From UBA5399 sp964592125 (GTDB lineage: Bacteria > Bacillota > Clostridia > Christensenellales > Christensenellaceae), in contig CAZQBV010000003.1 of assembly GCA_964592125.1 (NCBI GenBank), positions 1-64,000 of the forward strand: DNA of 64,000 nucleotides, in the 5' to 3' direction. Shown here piece by piece: positions 16,296 to 26,120 of the stretch; position 1 is the stretch's first letter; every line of letters starts with the position of its first letter. The notes under the pieces were generated by a model, which saw only the letters and a list, made by a program, of their open reading frames with translations, did not search any database and was not told the origin of the DNA. A program made the position numbers and the translations under genes.

Positions 16296-16568
16296 ATTAT
16301 CGGACAGCAAATGGTAGTAACGATTATGCAAGACGCTATTTTGACGGTGCTGAAAGTATCGCTACCGCCAATTTTAGTGGGTCTTGTGATTGGTATTATT
16401 ATATCTATTTTTCAGGCTGCATCGCAGATAAACGAGCAAACACTGACGTTTGTGCCTAAGATTGTGGGCATACTGCTTGCGATACTTATATTTGGCGGGT
16501 TTATGTTGAACAATTTAACAGAATTTACAACTCGTATGTATGAATATGCAATAACAGTGCCTACATAA
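16296..16568 (+). CDS. fliQ: Flagellar export gate protein FliQ
   Basis: Two-helix subunit of the export gate, peripheral to FliP/FliR. Conserved VGLVIGIIISIFQAASQINEQ followed by TLTFVPKIVGILL. Start: the first ATG (16311) is 22 nt from the nearest ribosome site, whereas AAGGAG at 16283-16288 is exactly 7 nt before an in-frame ATT at 16296. Starting there gives 90 residues (MIGQQMVVTIMQDAI), the normal FliQ length and N-terminal alignment. An ATG at 16292 is out of frame. ATT initiation is therefore likely but unproven; the fallback is 16311. Confidence 0.88.
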   Translation: MIGQQMVVTIMQDAILTVLKVSLPPILVGLVIGIIISIFQAASQINEQTLTFVPKIVGILLAILIFGGFMLNNLTEFTTRMYEYAITVPT

Positions 16569-16580
16569 AAGTGAGGTAAT

Positions 16581-17369
16581 ATGGAGGATTTTATTGCTGC
16601 ACTGGTGACAGACTGGGATTATTTCCTGTTGCTGTTTTTGCGGGTATCGGGTTTGATTTTTAGTTCCCCTATTTTTGGGCGTAGAAATATTCCTCAGGTA
16701 GCTAAAATAGGGTATTGTGCTTGCTTGGCGGTGTTGTTCTATATGTCTGTTCCGCATGCACAGTCTTTGAACTATAACGATGACATTTTTCTTTTTATAT
16801 TATTATGCGTAAAAGAGTTGCTGTTTGGGCTGATACTGGGGTATGTGCTCAATCTTTTTTTTACCATTGCGTTCACAGCCGGGCAAATAATAGATATGCA
16901 GATGGGTTTTGGTATGGTGAATGTATTTGACGTGCAGAGCAACCTGCAGGTACCTATGACGGGTAACTTGCTGAATATTATAATGTTGTTGGTTTTTTTT
17001 GCGGTGGATGGGCATCATCGTTTGATAGAAATTATGTATACTTCTGTGCAGAAAATTCCAATAGGTAGCGTGGTATTTGACCCAGGAATTGGCTGGGTGG
17101 CGGCACAGCTGTTCATAGAATCATTTATTTTGGCCATTATTGTTGCCATGCCAATTGTGGCGGCCGGCCTTTTGGGTGAGGCCTGCTTTGGTATTTTAAT
17201 GCGTGTGGTACCACAGATGAATGCTTTCTCTATAGGAATTCCCATAAAGATGATACTTGGTTTTGCGGTGCTTGCGGCAATGATGCCCGTGTACATTCCA
17301 TTTACACAAACAATATTTGAAGCTATGAACCAAGGGATGGAAAGAATGTTCGCTACGTTAACAGGGTAG
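16581..17369 (+). CDS. fliR: Flagellar export gate protein FliR
   Basis: Membrane subunit that completes the FliP5-FliR gate. 262 residues, about six hydrophobic segments, with typical RVSGLIFSSPIFGRRNIPQV near the N-terminus, FGMVNVFDVQS and the C-terminal PQMNAFSIGIPIKMILG. Normal length. Follows fliQ by 12 bp and precedes flhB by 10 bp, the usual order. Confidence 0.94.
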   Translation: MEDFIAALVTDWDYFLLLFLRVSGLIFSSPIFGRRNIPQVAKIGYCACLAVLFYMSVPHAQSLNYNDDIFLFILLCVKELLFGLILGYVLNLFFTIAFTAGQIIDMQMGFGMVNVFDVQSNLQVPMTGNLLNIIMLLVFFAVDGHHRLIEIMYTSVQKIPIGSVVFDPGIGWVAAQLFIESFILAIIVAMPIVAAGLLGEACFGILMRVVPQMNAFSIGIPIKMILGFAVLAAMMPVYIPFTQTIFEAMNQGMERMFATLTG

Positions 17370-17379
17370 GTGATGAAGC

Positions 17380-18453
17380 ATGGCCGATGATGGCGGCACC
17401 GGTGAACGCACTGAACAAGCGACTCCCAAAAAGAAAGAGGATGCTCGGGAGCGCGGTCAGGTATTAAAAAGCAATGAACTTGTGATGACGGGTTGCCTGC
17501 TCATCATGTTTGTGGCACTTAGGGCACTGATGCCTATGATTGCTGAAAATTTAATGAATTTTACAAAAACGTACCTATCCGGACAAAAGATGACCGCAGA
17601 GGTACTGACCACACAAAGGATGATGGTGGTTGGCAACGATATGATATTGGGATTTCTTAATATTATGTTGCCCATATTGGTGGTGGCGGTATTGGCGGCA
17701 ATTCTGGTAAATGTGGTGCAGGTGGGCTTTTTATTCAGCACCAAGGCAATGCAGCCCAAAATGGAACGGTTAAATGTACTGGAAGGCTTCAAACGACTGT
17801 TTTCCACTCGTGCGCTGTTTGAACTTGCAAAAGCGGTTTTAAAAGTGGTGGTAATTGGATATATTATATACAGTCAGGTATCTTCTAACTTGGTTGTATT
17901 CCCCGCAATGATGCGAGACAATTATGTGGGGGCAATTCAAAAAATAGCGGAAATGGTTTTTGATGCGGCACTGCAAATATGTATGGTGCTGGCAATTATA
18001 GCTGCGGTGGACTATATGTACCAACGTTGGCGGTATGAAAAAGATTTGCGTATGAGCAAGTACGAAATAAAGATGGAGATGAAAAGCCAAGAGGGTGACC
18101 CGCAAATAAAGGGTAAGATAAAGCAAAAGCAACGTGAAATGTCTATGATGCGTATGATGCAGGGCGTTCCGGATGCGGATGTGGTAATTACCAACCCAAC
18201 GCATTATGCGGTTGCGCTGAAATACGATGAGAGCAAAGGTGATGCACCCATGGTGATTGCGAAGGGCAAAGAACGGGTTGCACAAAAAATAAAGGAAGTT
18301 GCCAAAGAAAATAACGTGGAAATTGTGGAAGACAGAGAGCTGGCTCGTGGAATTTATGCTTACTGTAATATAGGAGATTTTATACCTGTAGAGATGTATC
18401 AAGCGGTAGCAGAAATTCTTGCTCAAATCTTTCGTGCAAAAAATAAGAGATAA
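17380..18453 (+). CDS. flhB: Flagellar export protein FlhB
   Basis: Export switch protein that changes substrate from rod/hook to filament. 357 residues: N-terminal GERTEQATPKKKEDARERGQ, four membrane helices (about 35-210), and a cytoplasmic domain with the self-cleavage site NPTH (N272-P273). The terminal sequence after the site is intact (ALKYDESKGDAPMVIAKG, then ARGIYAYCNIGDFIP). A second protein consisting only of the C-terminal FlhB domain is encoded at 55206-55499. Confidence 0.96.
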   Translation: MADDGGTGERTEQATPKKKEDARERGQVLKSNELVMTGCLLIMFVALRALMPMIAENLMNFTKTYLSGQKMTAEVLTTQRMMVVGNDMILGFLNIMLPILVVAVLAAILVNVVQVGFLFSTKAMQPKMERLNVLEGFKRLFSTRALFELAKAVLKVVVIGYIIYSQVSSNLVVFPAMMRDNYVGAIQKIAEMVFDAALQICMVLAIIAAVDYMYQRWRYEKDLRMSKYEIKMEMKSQEGDPQIKGKIKQKQREMSMMRMMQGVPDADVVITNPTHYAVALKYDESKGDAPMVIAKGKERVAQKIKEVAKENNVEIVEDRELARGIYAYCNIGDFIPVEMYQAVAEILAQIFRAKNKR

Positions 18454-18568
18454 TTGGTCGAATAAGTGGACTGCGAGACTTTTTTATATTAGAATAATAA
18501 GAGTGATGTTTTTTGTGGGGCTGTGTGCACATAAACATAGAGCAAAGTAGTATGATCAGGGGAACTGG

Positions 18569-20614
18569 ATGAAGATAAAAGACGCATCAATTGCATTTGT
18601 AATACTGGTAGTGATATTGCTGATTATTGTACCGATACCAGCGATGTTATTGGACGTGCTGTTAATTGTGAGTATAACAATGTCTTTGCTGGTGCTGTTG
18701 ATGTCTATGTATGTGCGGGAAGCTTTGGATTTCTCTGCATTCCCTACATTATTGTTGATACTTACGCTGTTTAGATTGGGGTTGAATATAGCATCTACCC
18801 GCCTGATTTTGGGGAATGACGGAAAAGCAGGCGAGGTGATAAATGCCTTTGGTAAATTTGCCACGGGCAACAACCTAGTTGTAGGTATTATTATCTTCCT
18901 CATCATTGTTGTGATTCAATTTATAGTTATTACAAAGGGTGCAGAACGCGTTGCAGAGGTTTCTGCGCGTTTTACACTGGATGCAATGCCGGGCAAACAG
19001 ATGGCAATAGATGCCGACCTGAACTCTGGTTTGATTGATGAGCAGCAGGCGAAGGACAGGCGTGAAAAGGTGACGCGTGAAGCAAGCTTCTATGGCGCTA
19101 TGGATGGTGCCAGTAAGTTTGTGAAGGGTGATGCTGTAGTTGGCATATTGGTGGTTATTATAAACATGGTAGGTGGCTTGATTATTGGCATGTTGCAAGG
19201 CAGTATGCCAATGGATGAAGTGTTGCAGGTTTATAGTGTTGCTACCATTGGTGACGGATTGGTAAGCCAAATACCTGCGTTGATGGTTTCCACAGCAACT
19301 GGTATTATTGTAACACGTTCAGCATCTAAAGAAAATTTGGGTAGAGACTTGATGGAACAGCTTTCCAGACAGCCCATGATTTTTTATATTTTAGGTGTGA
19401 TGCTGTTGATACTGGCACTGATACCCGGCTTGCCAAAGGCACCGTTGTTTATTATTGCTGCAATTATGCTGGTGGGTGGATATATGCTGACACGTGCATC
19501 GAAAAAGCCTGCTGCATTGCCGCCAGAGGAAATTGACAAAGCGGAAGCAGCGGCAGCTGAAAAACGAAAGCCAGAAAATGTGACGTCTTTGTTGCAAATA
19601 GAACTGATAGGGATAGAGCTGGGCTATGGTTTGGTGCCGCTGGTAGATGCGAATCAAGGTGGAGACTTGCTGGAGCGTGTGGTAATGATACGCAGACAAT
19701 GTGCGCTGGATTTGGGTATCATTGTGCCCATCATTCGCATAAGAGATAACATTCAGTTGAATACCAATGAATATGTGATAAAGATAAAAGGTGTGGAAGT
19801 TGCCCAAGGTGAAGTAATGATGGATCATATACTGGCACTGAGTACCGAGGAAACAAAGGGCAAATTGCAGGGGATAGAAACAGTGGAGCCAACATTTGGT
19901 TTGCCCGCAATTTGGATTCCGGAGGAAGAGCGTGAGAAGGCAGAGCTGATGGGCTACACAACGGTGGATGCACCTTCTGTAATTGCCACACACTTAACAG
20001 AGACAATTAAGCGGCATAGCTTCGAACTGTTAACACGGCAGCAAGTACAATTGCTGATAGACAACTTGAAAAACTCTCAACCAGCATTGGTGGAGGAAGT
20101 GGTTCCCAAGTTGTTCTCGCTGGGTGAAGTACAGAAAGTTTTGGCAAACTTGTTGAAGGAAGGTATTTCCATTCGTGATATGGGTACTATTCTGGAGACG
20201 CTTGCTGATTATGGGGCAATAGTGCGGGATGTGGACTTATTAACGGAATATGTGAGGAAGAGCCTGTACCGCTCTATTTCACGGCAATTTATTCCCACGA
20301 ATAAAGCTCGTGTGATTACATTGGATCCGGCATTGGAACAATTGATTTCTGAAAAGACCAAGCAAACAGAACAGGGCACCTATGTGGCGTTGAATCAGGA
20401 TGAGATACAGAAGATTTATGCTAGTTTGAAAAATGCAATAGAGAAGATGACAAAACTAGGAATTACGCCCATTGTGCTAACCTCGCCACTGGTGCGGCGT
20501 CAGTTTAAAAACATTACCAGCCAAATGATACCAGACCTTGTGGTATTGTCATACAATGAATTGGATCAGAGCGTTGAGGTGTATTCCGATGGTGTGATTG
20601 CGTTGGGAGCCTAG
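18569..20614 (+). CDS. flhA: Flagellar export protein FlhA
   Basis: Largest export gate component: eight membrane helices and a large cytoplasmic domain that forms a nine-fold docking ring for chaperone-substrate complexes. 681 residues, normal. Visible: FPTLLLILTLFRLGLNIAST in the membrane part, the FHIPEP cytoplasmic loop with ISARFTLDAMPGKQMAID-like sequence (VSARFTLDAMPGKQMAID), and the C-terminal domain. A 115-bp gap after flhB has no clear promoter. Confidence 0.96.
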   Translation: MKIKDASIAFVILVVILLIIVPIPAMLLDVLLIVSITMSLLVLLMSMYVREALDFSAFPTLLLILTLFRLGLNIASTRLILGNDGKAGEVINAFGKFATGNNLVVGIIIFLIIVVIQFIVITKGAERVAEVSARFTLDAMPGKQMAIDADLNSGLIDEQQAKDRREKVTREASFYGAMDGASKFVKGDAVVGILVVIINMVGGLIIGMLQGSMPMDEVLQVYSVATIGDGLVSQIPALMVSTATGIIVTRSASKENLGRDLMEQLSRQPMIFYILGVMLLILALIPGLPKAPLFIIAAIMLVGGYMLTRASKKPAALPPEEIDKAEAAAAEKRKPENVTSLLQIELIGIELGYGLVPLVDANQGGDLLERVVMIRRQCALDLGIIVPIIRIRDNIQLNTNEYVIKIKGVEVAQGEVMMDHILALSTEETKGKLQGIETVEPTFGLPAIWIPEEEREKAELMGYTTVDAPSVIATHLTETIKRHSFELLTRQQVQLLIDNLKNSQPALVEEVVPKLFSLGEVQKVLANLLKEGISIRDMGTILETLADYGAIVRDVDLLTEYVRKSLYRSISRQFIPTNKARVITLDPALEQLISEKTKQTEQGTYVALNQDEIQKIYASLKNAIEKMTKLGITPIVLTSPLVRRQFKNITSQMIPDLVVLSYNELDQSVEVYSDGVIALGA

Positions 20615-20645
20615 CGGTTACAAGTTTGCAGGGAGAAGGTAGAAA

Positions 20646-21854
20646 ATGAAGCTCAAGAAGTATTATGCAGACAACATGCAGGATGCATTGAAAATTATAA
20701 AAGAAGAAATTGGATCGGATGCGGTTATTTTAAGCAGTAAATTTGTGCGCACCAAAAAAGGATTGTTTGGTTTGTTTTCTAAAAAGCAGATAGAAGTGGT
20801 GGCAGGATACGAGGAAAAACCGAAGGAAAAGCCCTATATACCACCAGTAGAAATTAAAAAATTTGCTCCATTGGTGCCTGTGCCCCCTGTAGACGAGCAG
20901 AAGAATGCCATTAGCACGGTGGCTGCCCATATGGAAAAAATGGTTGAAAAAAACATAAAGGAATCCAATGAAAAACTAAAAAAGATTGAAGTGCTGGATG
21001 AAAGCATTGACCAGTTAAAAGATATGATTAGTGGACTTTCCAGCAAGATGGAAAGTTATTCGGTAGGTATGGATGCAAAATTCTCTAGCGAGGTGCGAGA
21101 ACTTTTCAATAAACTGCTGGAAAGTGATGTAGAACGTAACTTAGCCATTGAGTTGTGTATAAAAACAGAAGATGTTTTGACTAGCAGAGAAGCAGACCCC
21201 AAGGATGTTTTGAAAAGCCTGATGCTGGATGTGATTGGAAATGCAAAACCAGTGCAGTGCACAAAGTTTAAACGCAAGGTGGTAATGCTAATTGGCCCGA
21301 CAGGTGTTGGCAAAACTACCACCCTGGTAAAACTGGCAGCAAAACTACTTTACGAGCAAAAGCTGAATGTTGGCGTGATTAATGCAGATGTTTTTAGAGT
21401 GGCGGCCAAAGAACACCTGAAGGCATATTGTGAAATTTTGAATACAGAAATGATTACGATATATCGACAAAACGAGATTATTGACGCGCTGGAGGCCTTT
21501 AAAAGCAAAGATATTGTATTTATAGATACGGCAGGCAAGTTGTCCAGCAACACCCAATATCAAGATGAGATTAAGGAACTGGTGAAGCTGGGGCAAGTGG
21601 ATGAGATTTATTTGCTGGTGAGTGCATCCACATCCGAAAAAGTGATTAAAACAATTGTGGACAACTATTCTTTTTTGAAAGTGCACAATATTATTATTAC
21701 GAAGATGGATGAATCGCCCACACAAGGGGTACTGTTATACACGGCAAAGGAAAGCGGTAGACCACTTAGCTATGTGACAACTGGTCAAAATGTACCGGAT
21801 GATATTACCGAGGTAAACCCGGAGGAAGTGGCACAGGCAATTTTGGAGAGATGA
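20646..21854 (+). CDS. flhF: Flagellar GTPase FlhF
   Basis: SRP-type GTPase that sets the place and number of flagella. 402 residues: N-terminal basic B domain (MKLKKYYADNMQDALKIIKE), a charged coiled linker, then the NG domain with P-loop GPTGVGKTTTLVKLA (about 218-232), INADVFRVAA, DTAGK and ITKMDESPTQG. Acts together with FlhG, whose gene overlaps its stop codon. Confidence 0.95.
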   Translation: MKLKKYYADNMQDALKIIKEEIGSDAVILSSKFVRTKKGLFGLFSKKQIEVVAGYEEKPKEKPYIPPVEIKKFAPLVPVPPVDEQKNAISTVAAHMEKMVEKNIKESNEKLKKIEVLDESIDQLKDMISGLSSKMESYSVGMDAKFSSEVRELFNKLLESDVERNLAIELCIKTEDVLTSREADPKDVLKSLMLDVIGNAKPVQCTKFKRKVVMLIGPTGVGKTTTLVKLAAKLLYEQKLNVGVINADVFRVAAKEHLKAYCEILNTEMITIYRQNEIIDALEAFKSKDIVFIDTAGKLSSNTQYQDEIKELVKLGQVDEIYLLVSASTSEKVIKTIVDNYSFLKVHNIIITKMDESPTQGVLLYTAKESGRPLSYVTTGQNVPDDITEVNPEEVAQAILER

Positions 21855-22768
21855 TGTTGATAGGAGATCAGGCGGCAAAATTACGAGAGATGGCAGAACA
21901 GCTGAATGCGGAAACACCCAAGGTGGCTGCCCCTGAGACAAATAAAAAAGCCATGGTGTACTGTATAACCAGCGGAAAAGGCGGCGTGGGGAAAACCAGT
22001 TTTACCGTTAATTTTGCTATTGCGCTTTCCAGATGCAACAAGAAAGTTGTGATTATTGACGCAGACTTTGGTTTTTCCAATGTAAATATATTGCTGGGCG
22101 CGAACTCCAAATATAACATGAGCCATGTTTTAAGTGGTGAAAAACGGTTAAATGAAATTATGGAGGAGTGTTTTCCGAATGTGTGGCATATTTCGGGTGG
22201 GGCAGGGCTGATGGACTTGGTGCATATGCAGGAGGACAAGCTGGCATCTGCATTGGCTCAATTGGAGCCGCTGGAAGATGTTATGGATTTTATATTGATA
22301 GATACAGGTGCGGGACTTAGCCACAATATACTGCAGATGATAGCGGCAAGTGACAGAACAATACTGGTGATGACATCGGAGCCTACTTCGATATTGGATA
22401 GTTATGTGATGCTGAAGGCAACTGCTGGGCTGCCGGTGAAGCCTGAAATATATGCATTGATAAATAAAGCGGAATCTGAGAGAAGTGCGATAAAGACATT
22501 TGAAAGCTTCTCCAACGTGGTAAAGAAGCACTTAGGTTGTAACGTGGATATGCTGGGCTTTATGCCTATGGATAGCAAGATGACAGAATCTATCTTGTCA
22601 TTGGTGCCCTATACAATAAAGCACCCAACAAAGTTGCTTTCCATGAGAATACAGAGCATGGCCAATGCAGTTTCGCGTCCTGAAGAGGGGCAAAAAGATG
22701 CAAAAGGGTTGAAGAAATTTTTTGGGCACTTTTTAACTAAGGGAGGAAATAAGGATGAATACCGATGA
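21851..22768 (+). CDS. flhG: MinD-like ATPase FlhG
   Basis: ParA/MinD-family ATPase that limits flagellar number and stimulates the FlhF GTPase. 305 residues. N-terminal DQAAKLREMAE matches the FlhF-activating DQAxxLR motif. Walker motif with the signature lysine, SGKGGVGKT (about 41-49), then IIDADFGFSNVNILLG and a switch segment IDTGAG. The start overlaps the flhF stop (ATGA) and the end overlaps the PilZ gene by 14 bp, so the three are translationally coupled. Confidence 0.94.
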   Translation: MMLIGDQAAKLREMAEQLNAETPKVAAPETNKKAMVYCITSGKGGVGKTSFTVNFAIALSRCNKKVVIIDADFGFSNVNILLGANSKYNMSHVLSGEKRLNEIMEECFPNVWHISGGAGLMDLVHMQEDKLASALAQLEPLEDVMDFILIDTGAGLSHNILQMIAASDRTILVMTSEPTSILDSYVMLKATAGLPVKPEIYALINKAESERSAIKTFESFSNVVKKHLGCNVDMLGFMPMDSKMTESILSLVPYTIKHPTKLLSMRIQSMANAVSRPEEGQKDAKGLKKFFGHFLTKGGNKDEYR

Positions 22769-23429
22769 GCAAAAACTCATGAATGAAGAAAATATTGAGC
22801 CGGTGATTGGTGACCAATTGCTTATTGATATATCTGATGATAAAACGGTTACTACGCATATTGAACTGATAGAAAACAATATGATATGGGCAGCGGATTT
22901 TTTAACAGATATTTGGAACTATAGGTGGAGGCGGCAAGCCTTTGATGTTTCCTATACAAGGGGAGAACGGTGTTTTTCCTTTTTAGCTGAAATAGAGGGC
23001 AGAGATACAATAGACAAACTACCTGTAACTCGTATGGTGCGTATCTCTACCATTCAAGAAATTCAAAGAAGGGCAAGTTTTCGTTTGCCGTATTCCTTTG
23101 ATATTTATATGCGTAAAATGTGGGACAAGCATGGCAATGAGGAAGAACAACGCCAATATGTGCAGTGCAAGGGAATGGATATTTCCGAAACGGGAATTGG
23201 GTTTACTACCGAGGACAACCGGTGGAAATCGGGCGATGTGGTGCAGTGCAAGTTTGTAATTAACGATGAGGAATATGTGTTTGATGCAAAAGTAATGCGT
23301 CGTATTGTATGGTTTAAAGATAATGTTTATATTTACCGTATAGGCATAAAGTTTCATACAGAGGATGAGAAACAACTGAAGAAAATTCGGCGTTTTGTAT
23401 TTAGTCAGCAAGTTGCACGCAAAGTTTAG
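22755..23429 (+). CDS. PilZ domain flagellar brake protein (YcgR/YpfA type)
   Basis: Probable c-di-GMP-responsive brake of the flagellar motor. 224 residues: an N-terminal YcgR-like beta domain (PVIGDQLLIDI to about 110) and a C-terminal PilZ domain with the c-di-GMP motif R-R-x3-R (QRRASFR, about 107-113) and D-x-S-x2-G as DISETGIGF. The nucleotide-binding residues look intact. It overlaps flhG by 14 bp and lies just before sigma-28, a common place for this gene in Clostridia. Confidence 0.88.
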   Translation: MNTDEQKLMNEENIEPVIGDQLLIDISDDKTVTTHIELIENNMIWAADFLTDIWNYRWRRQAFDVSYTRGERCFSFLAEIEGRDTIDKLPVTRMVRISTIQEIQRRASFRLPYSFDIYMRKMWDKHGNEEEQRQYVQCKGMDISETGIGFTTEDNRWKSGDVVQCKFVINDEEYVFDAKVMRRIVWFKDNVYIYRIGIKFHTEDEKQLKKIRRFVFSQQVARKV

Positions 23430-23477
23430 GCGAATGATAGGGGAAGGAGGCCTTTACTTCAATTGGAGGAGGTTTCT

Positions 23478-24260
23478 TTGGAAAAAAGTGGAAAGATTAA
23501 TCGGGAACAAAATATAGATGTGTTGTGGGAGAACTATTTTGCTGACCCAAGCGTGGAAAACAAAAATGAGCTTCTGATGCATTATTTGTTTTTGGTGAAA
23601 AAAATAGTGCTTAGAATGATGCCCACCTATAAAAATCAAAACGACTATGATGACCTGGTTTCCAACGGTGTGATTGGCCTGATGGATGCAATAGGTAAGT
23701 TTGACAGTATGCGGAATGTGAAATTTGAAACCTATGCGTCTAAACGAATTCAAGGCGAAATACTGGATTATATGCGAAAACAGGATTGGATCTCCAGCAG
23801 TATGCGCACCCGTATAAAAAAGGTGAAACAGGAATTCGAGAAACTCTCTATGCTGTATGGAAGGGAGGCAACAGACAAAGAAGTTGCACAAAGCCTTGAA
23901 CTATCCCCAGTGCAGGTAAAAGAGGCACTGGAGAATGAATATATTTATAGCATTATCTATTTTGAAAGTGTGATATCGTCGGGCTCTACAGAGCAGCCAA
24001 TAAAAGTAATTGATACTATAAAGGATCATGATGAGGGTGCATTGCCCGAACAACATTTTGAAAAAAAAGAAATGTTGCGTATATTAACAGAAATATTGGA
24101 TGAATTGCCTGAAACAGAAAAGCTGGTAATAGAGCTTTACTATAACAAAGAACTTCTGCTTAAGGAAATTGCGAAGATACTGGGAGTAAGTGAATCACGT
24201 GTTTCTCAAATACACTCTAAGGCCATTAAACGAATACAAAGCCGCTTGAAATCTGTGTGA
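23478..24260 (+). CDS. fliA: RNA polymerase sigma-28 factor FliA/SigD
   Basis: Directs transcription of late flagellar genes. About 260 residues with region 2 (LVSNGVIGLMDAIGKFDSMRN, FETYASKRIQGEILDYMRK in part), region 3 and region 4 (EIAKILGVSESRVSQIHSKA). Start: TTG 23478 lies 5-8 nt after GGAGGAGG; the in-frame TTG at 23463 lies inside that site and is rejected. Its likely targets are the TAAA-N17-CGATAT promoters in this window; the anti-sigma factor FlgM is encoded at 29268. Confidence 0.95.
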   Translation: MEKSGKINREQNIDVLWENYFADPSVENKNELLMHYLFLVKKIVLRMMPTYKNQNDYDDLVSNGVIGLMDAIGKFDSMRNVKFETYASKRIQGEILDYMRKQDWISSSMRTRIKKVKQEFEKLSMLYGREATDKEVAQSLELSPVQVKEALENEYIYSIIYFESVISSGSTEQPIKVIDTIKDHDEGALPEQHFEKKEMLRILTEILDELPETEKLVIELYYNKELLLKEIAKILGVSESRVSQIHSKAIKRIQSRLKSV

Positions 24261-24316
24261 TATGGCCGAGAAGAAAAAAGGTAAATTTTAGGGGATAGAG
24301 AAAAAAGGGGTAATGT

Positions 24317-26014
24317 ATGGCAGTGGATACAGAAAATAAGCTGAATGAGATTGTTGACACGAATGATGCGGAAGAGATTGTAGTAATAACAAGTGAATCT
24401 CATTCGGGTGTTAGTGGACTACAACTCTACTATGAACAGAGCGGTGTGTACTTATCATTTAATAAGAATGATATGGATGCAAATGTAACAATAGCACACA
24501 TGGTAGGCTATATAAAACGAAAAGAAATACAAGGCGTTAACCTTTCCATTGTGAGTGCGCTGATTTCGGCGGGGTATGCGAACGAAGACAAGATAGCGCC
24601 CCCTCAAGAAGAGAAAATACTGGATGCGGATGTTGAGATAAGAACTGAAAACAGCAACATGAAGGCATGGATGATATTGCTGCCGCCCGATGCAGGGGGG
24701 GGAGCATTCACGGCGGAGACGCTTACAGAGACCCTGAAATCTAAATACAAACTAAATGGCGAGTTGAATAAAGACGCCCTTGCACAAGCGTTGCAGGAGG
24801 AAGCATATTTTAGCGAGGTTTTGATTGCTGAGGGAAAACCGGTTGAAGATGGCGTGGATGGCAGGCTGGAGCATCATTATACTTTGCCGGAGGACATTAT
24901 TAAAACCAAACAAGATGCCAGTAAAATTGACCATCGTGAAATCCATGAGTTTGTAAAAGTGGACAAAGGACAGGTTTTGATTACGCGCATACCTGCTACG
25001 TCTGGGGAAATGGGCTATGATGTGTTTGGGAATGAACTGAAACCGCGTCCCGGAAAAGAGGTGGCGCTACCCAAAGGCAAGAACATGGCGATTTCCGAAG
25101 ATAAAAGTGCTCTTGTTGCGGGAATAGATGGCCGCCTAGAAATGGTGTCGGGTACATTGGAGATATCGCCAGCTGTAAAAATTCCCGGTGATGTGGATAT
25201 GGCAGTGGGTAATATTGATTTCGCCGGAGATGTGGAGGTGGCTGGAAATGTAAACGCCGGGTTTACCATTCGAGCGGCTGGCAACATAACGGTAGATGGT
25301 AGAGTGGAAAGTGCAGAGCTTTACGCAGGTGGAGACATTATCCTGAAAAGTGGAATAAACGGTGGAGATAAAGCAGTTGTAAGTGCTGGTGGCAGCATAA
25401 ATGTGAAATATGTAGAGCGGGCTTCGCTGGATGCGGCGGTTGGCATTACAACAGAATTTGCATTGCATAGTACCATGATGAGTGAAGGATATATTGATGT
25501 ATCTTATGGAAAGGGTACTATTATTGGCGGACTAACCAGTGGGAGTAGCTTTATAGTTGCAAAGATAATAGGCACGGAGGCAGGTACGGCAACAGTAGTG
25601 GAAATTGGCGTATCACCTAAAAAACGTGCCCGCCTTAAAGAAGTGCAAGATACCCTAAAAATGCTGGATGGCAGCATTAGCAGAATGAGGCTGGCGCTAG
25701 AGGTGGCATCTCGCCCAGACGGCCCGCGGAGCAACCCAAAAGTGGTGTTGGAAGTGCGGGCTAAATTGGCACAAATGGAGACGCAGAGGAATGAACTTTT
25801 TTTAGAACAAACGCATCTGGAAGAATCTATGCAGGGCGCAATGGACGGCAATATTCATGTGCAGGATAAAATATTTAGAGGTGCTAAAATTATTATTGGA
25901 AGCAGTGTATTGCAAATTAGACAGGATAATCAATATGTTACATACTTTTCTGAAAACAAAGAAATTACTTCTAAAGTATTTTCTTATAGCAAAGAGGCGA
26001 AGCAACGAAGTTAA
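24317..26014 (+). CDS. DUF342 (FapA) family protein
   Basis: 565 residues. The centre (about 200-420) is the DUF342/FapA fold: repeated short beta motifs rich in Gly and Asn such as VAGNVNAGFTIRAAGNITVDG and ELYAGGDIILKSGINGG. The C-terminus is a coiled coil (RLKEVQDTLKMLDGSISRM). No signal peptide. Proteins of this family sit next to sigma-28 in many Firmicutes; the exact role in flagellar assembly or cell-surface polymers is not established. The stop codon overlaps a sigma-D -35 element for the next gene. Confidence 0.82.
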   Translation: MAVDTENKLNEIVDTNDAEEIVVITSESHSGVSGLQLYYEQSGVYLSFNKNDMDANVTIAHMVGYIKRKEIQGVNLSIVSALISAGYANEDKIAPPQEEKILDADVEIRTENSNMKAWMILLPPDAGGGAFTAETLTETLKSKYKLNGELNKDALAQALQEEAYFSEVLIAEGKPVEDGVDGRLEHHYTLPEDIIKTKQDASKIDHREIHEFVKVDKGQVLITRIPATSGEMGYDVFGNELKPRPGKEVALPKGKNMAISEDKSALVAGIDGRLEMVSGTLEISPAVKIPGDVDMAVGNIDFAGDVEVAGNVNAGFTIRAAGNITVDGRVESAELYAGGDIILKSGINGGDKAVVSAGGSINVKYVERASLDAAVGITTEFALHSTMMSEGYIDVSYGKGTIIGGLTSGSSFIVAKIIGTEAGTATVVEIGVSPKKRARLKEVQDTLKMLDGSISRMRLALEVASRPDGPRSNPKVVLEVRAKLAQMETQRNELFLEQTHLEESMQGAMDGNIHVQDKIFRGAKIIIGSSVLQIRQDNQYVTYFSENKEITSKVFSYSKEAKQRS

Positions 26015-26038
26015 AGTAGCAAAGAATTTTAACGATAT
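26012..26038 (+). promoter_or_regulatory. Sigma-D promoter upstream of the small flagellar gene/flgM block
   Basis: TAAA (26012-26015), 17 bases, CGATAT (26033-26038). Same spacing as the flagellin promoter. It starts in the stop codon of the DUF342 gene and could carry transcription through to flgM. Confidence 0.75.
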
Positions 26039-26120
26039 TATAGTGATAGAGTAAATGATTTGAGTTTTGTTGTGGCATAAGCAAATAGGCCGGAACATAA
26101 TGCTAAGAGGGGGAGGTTAT

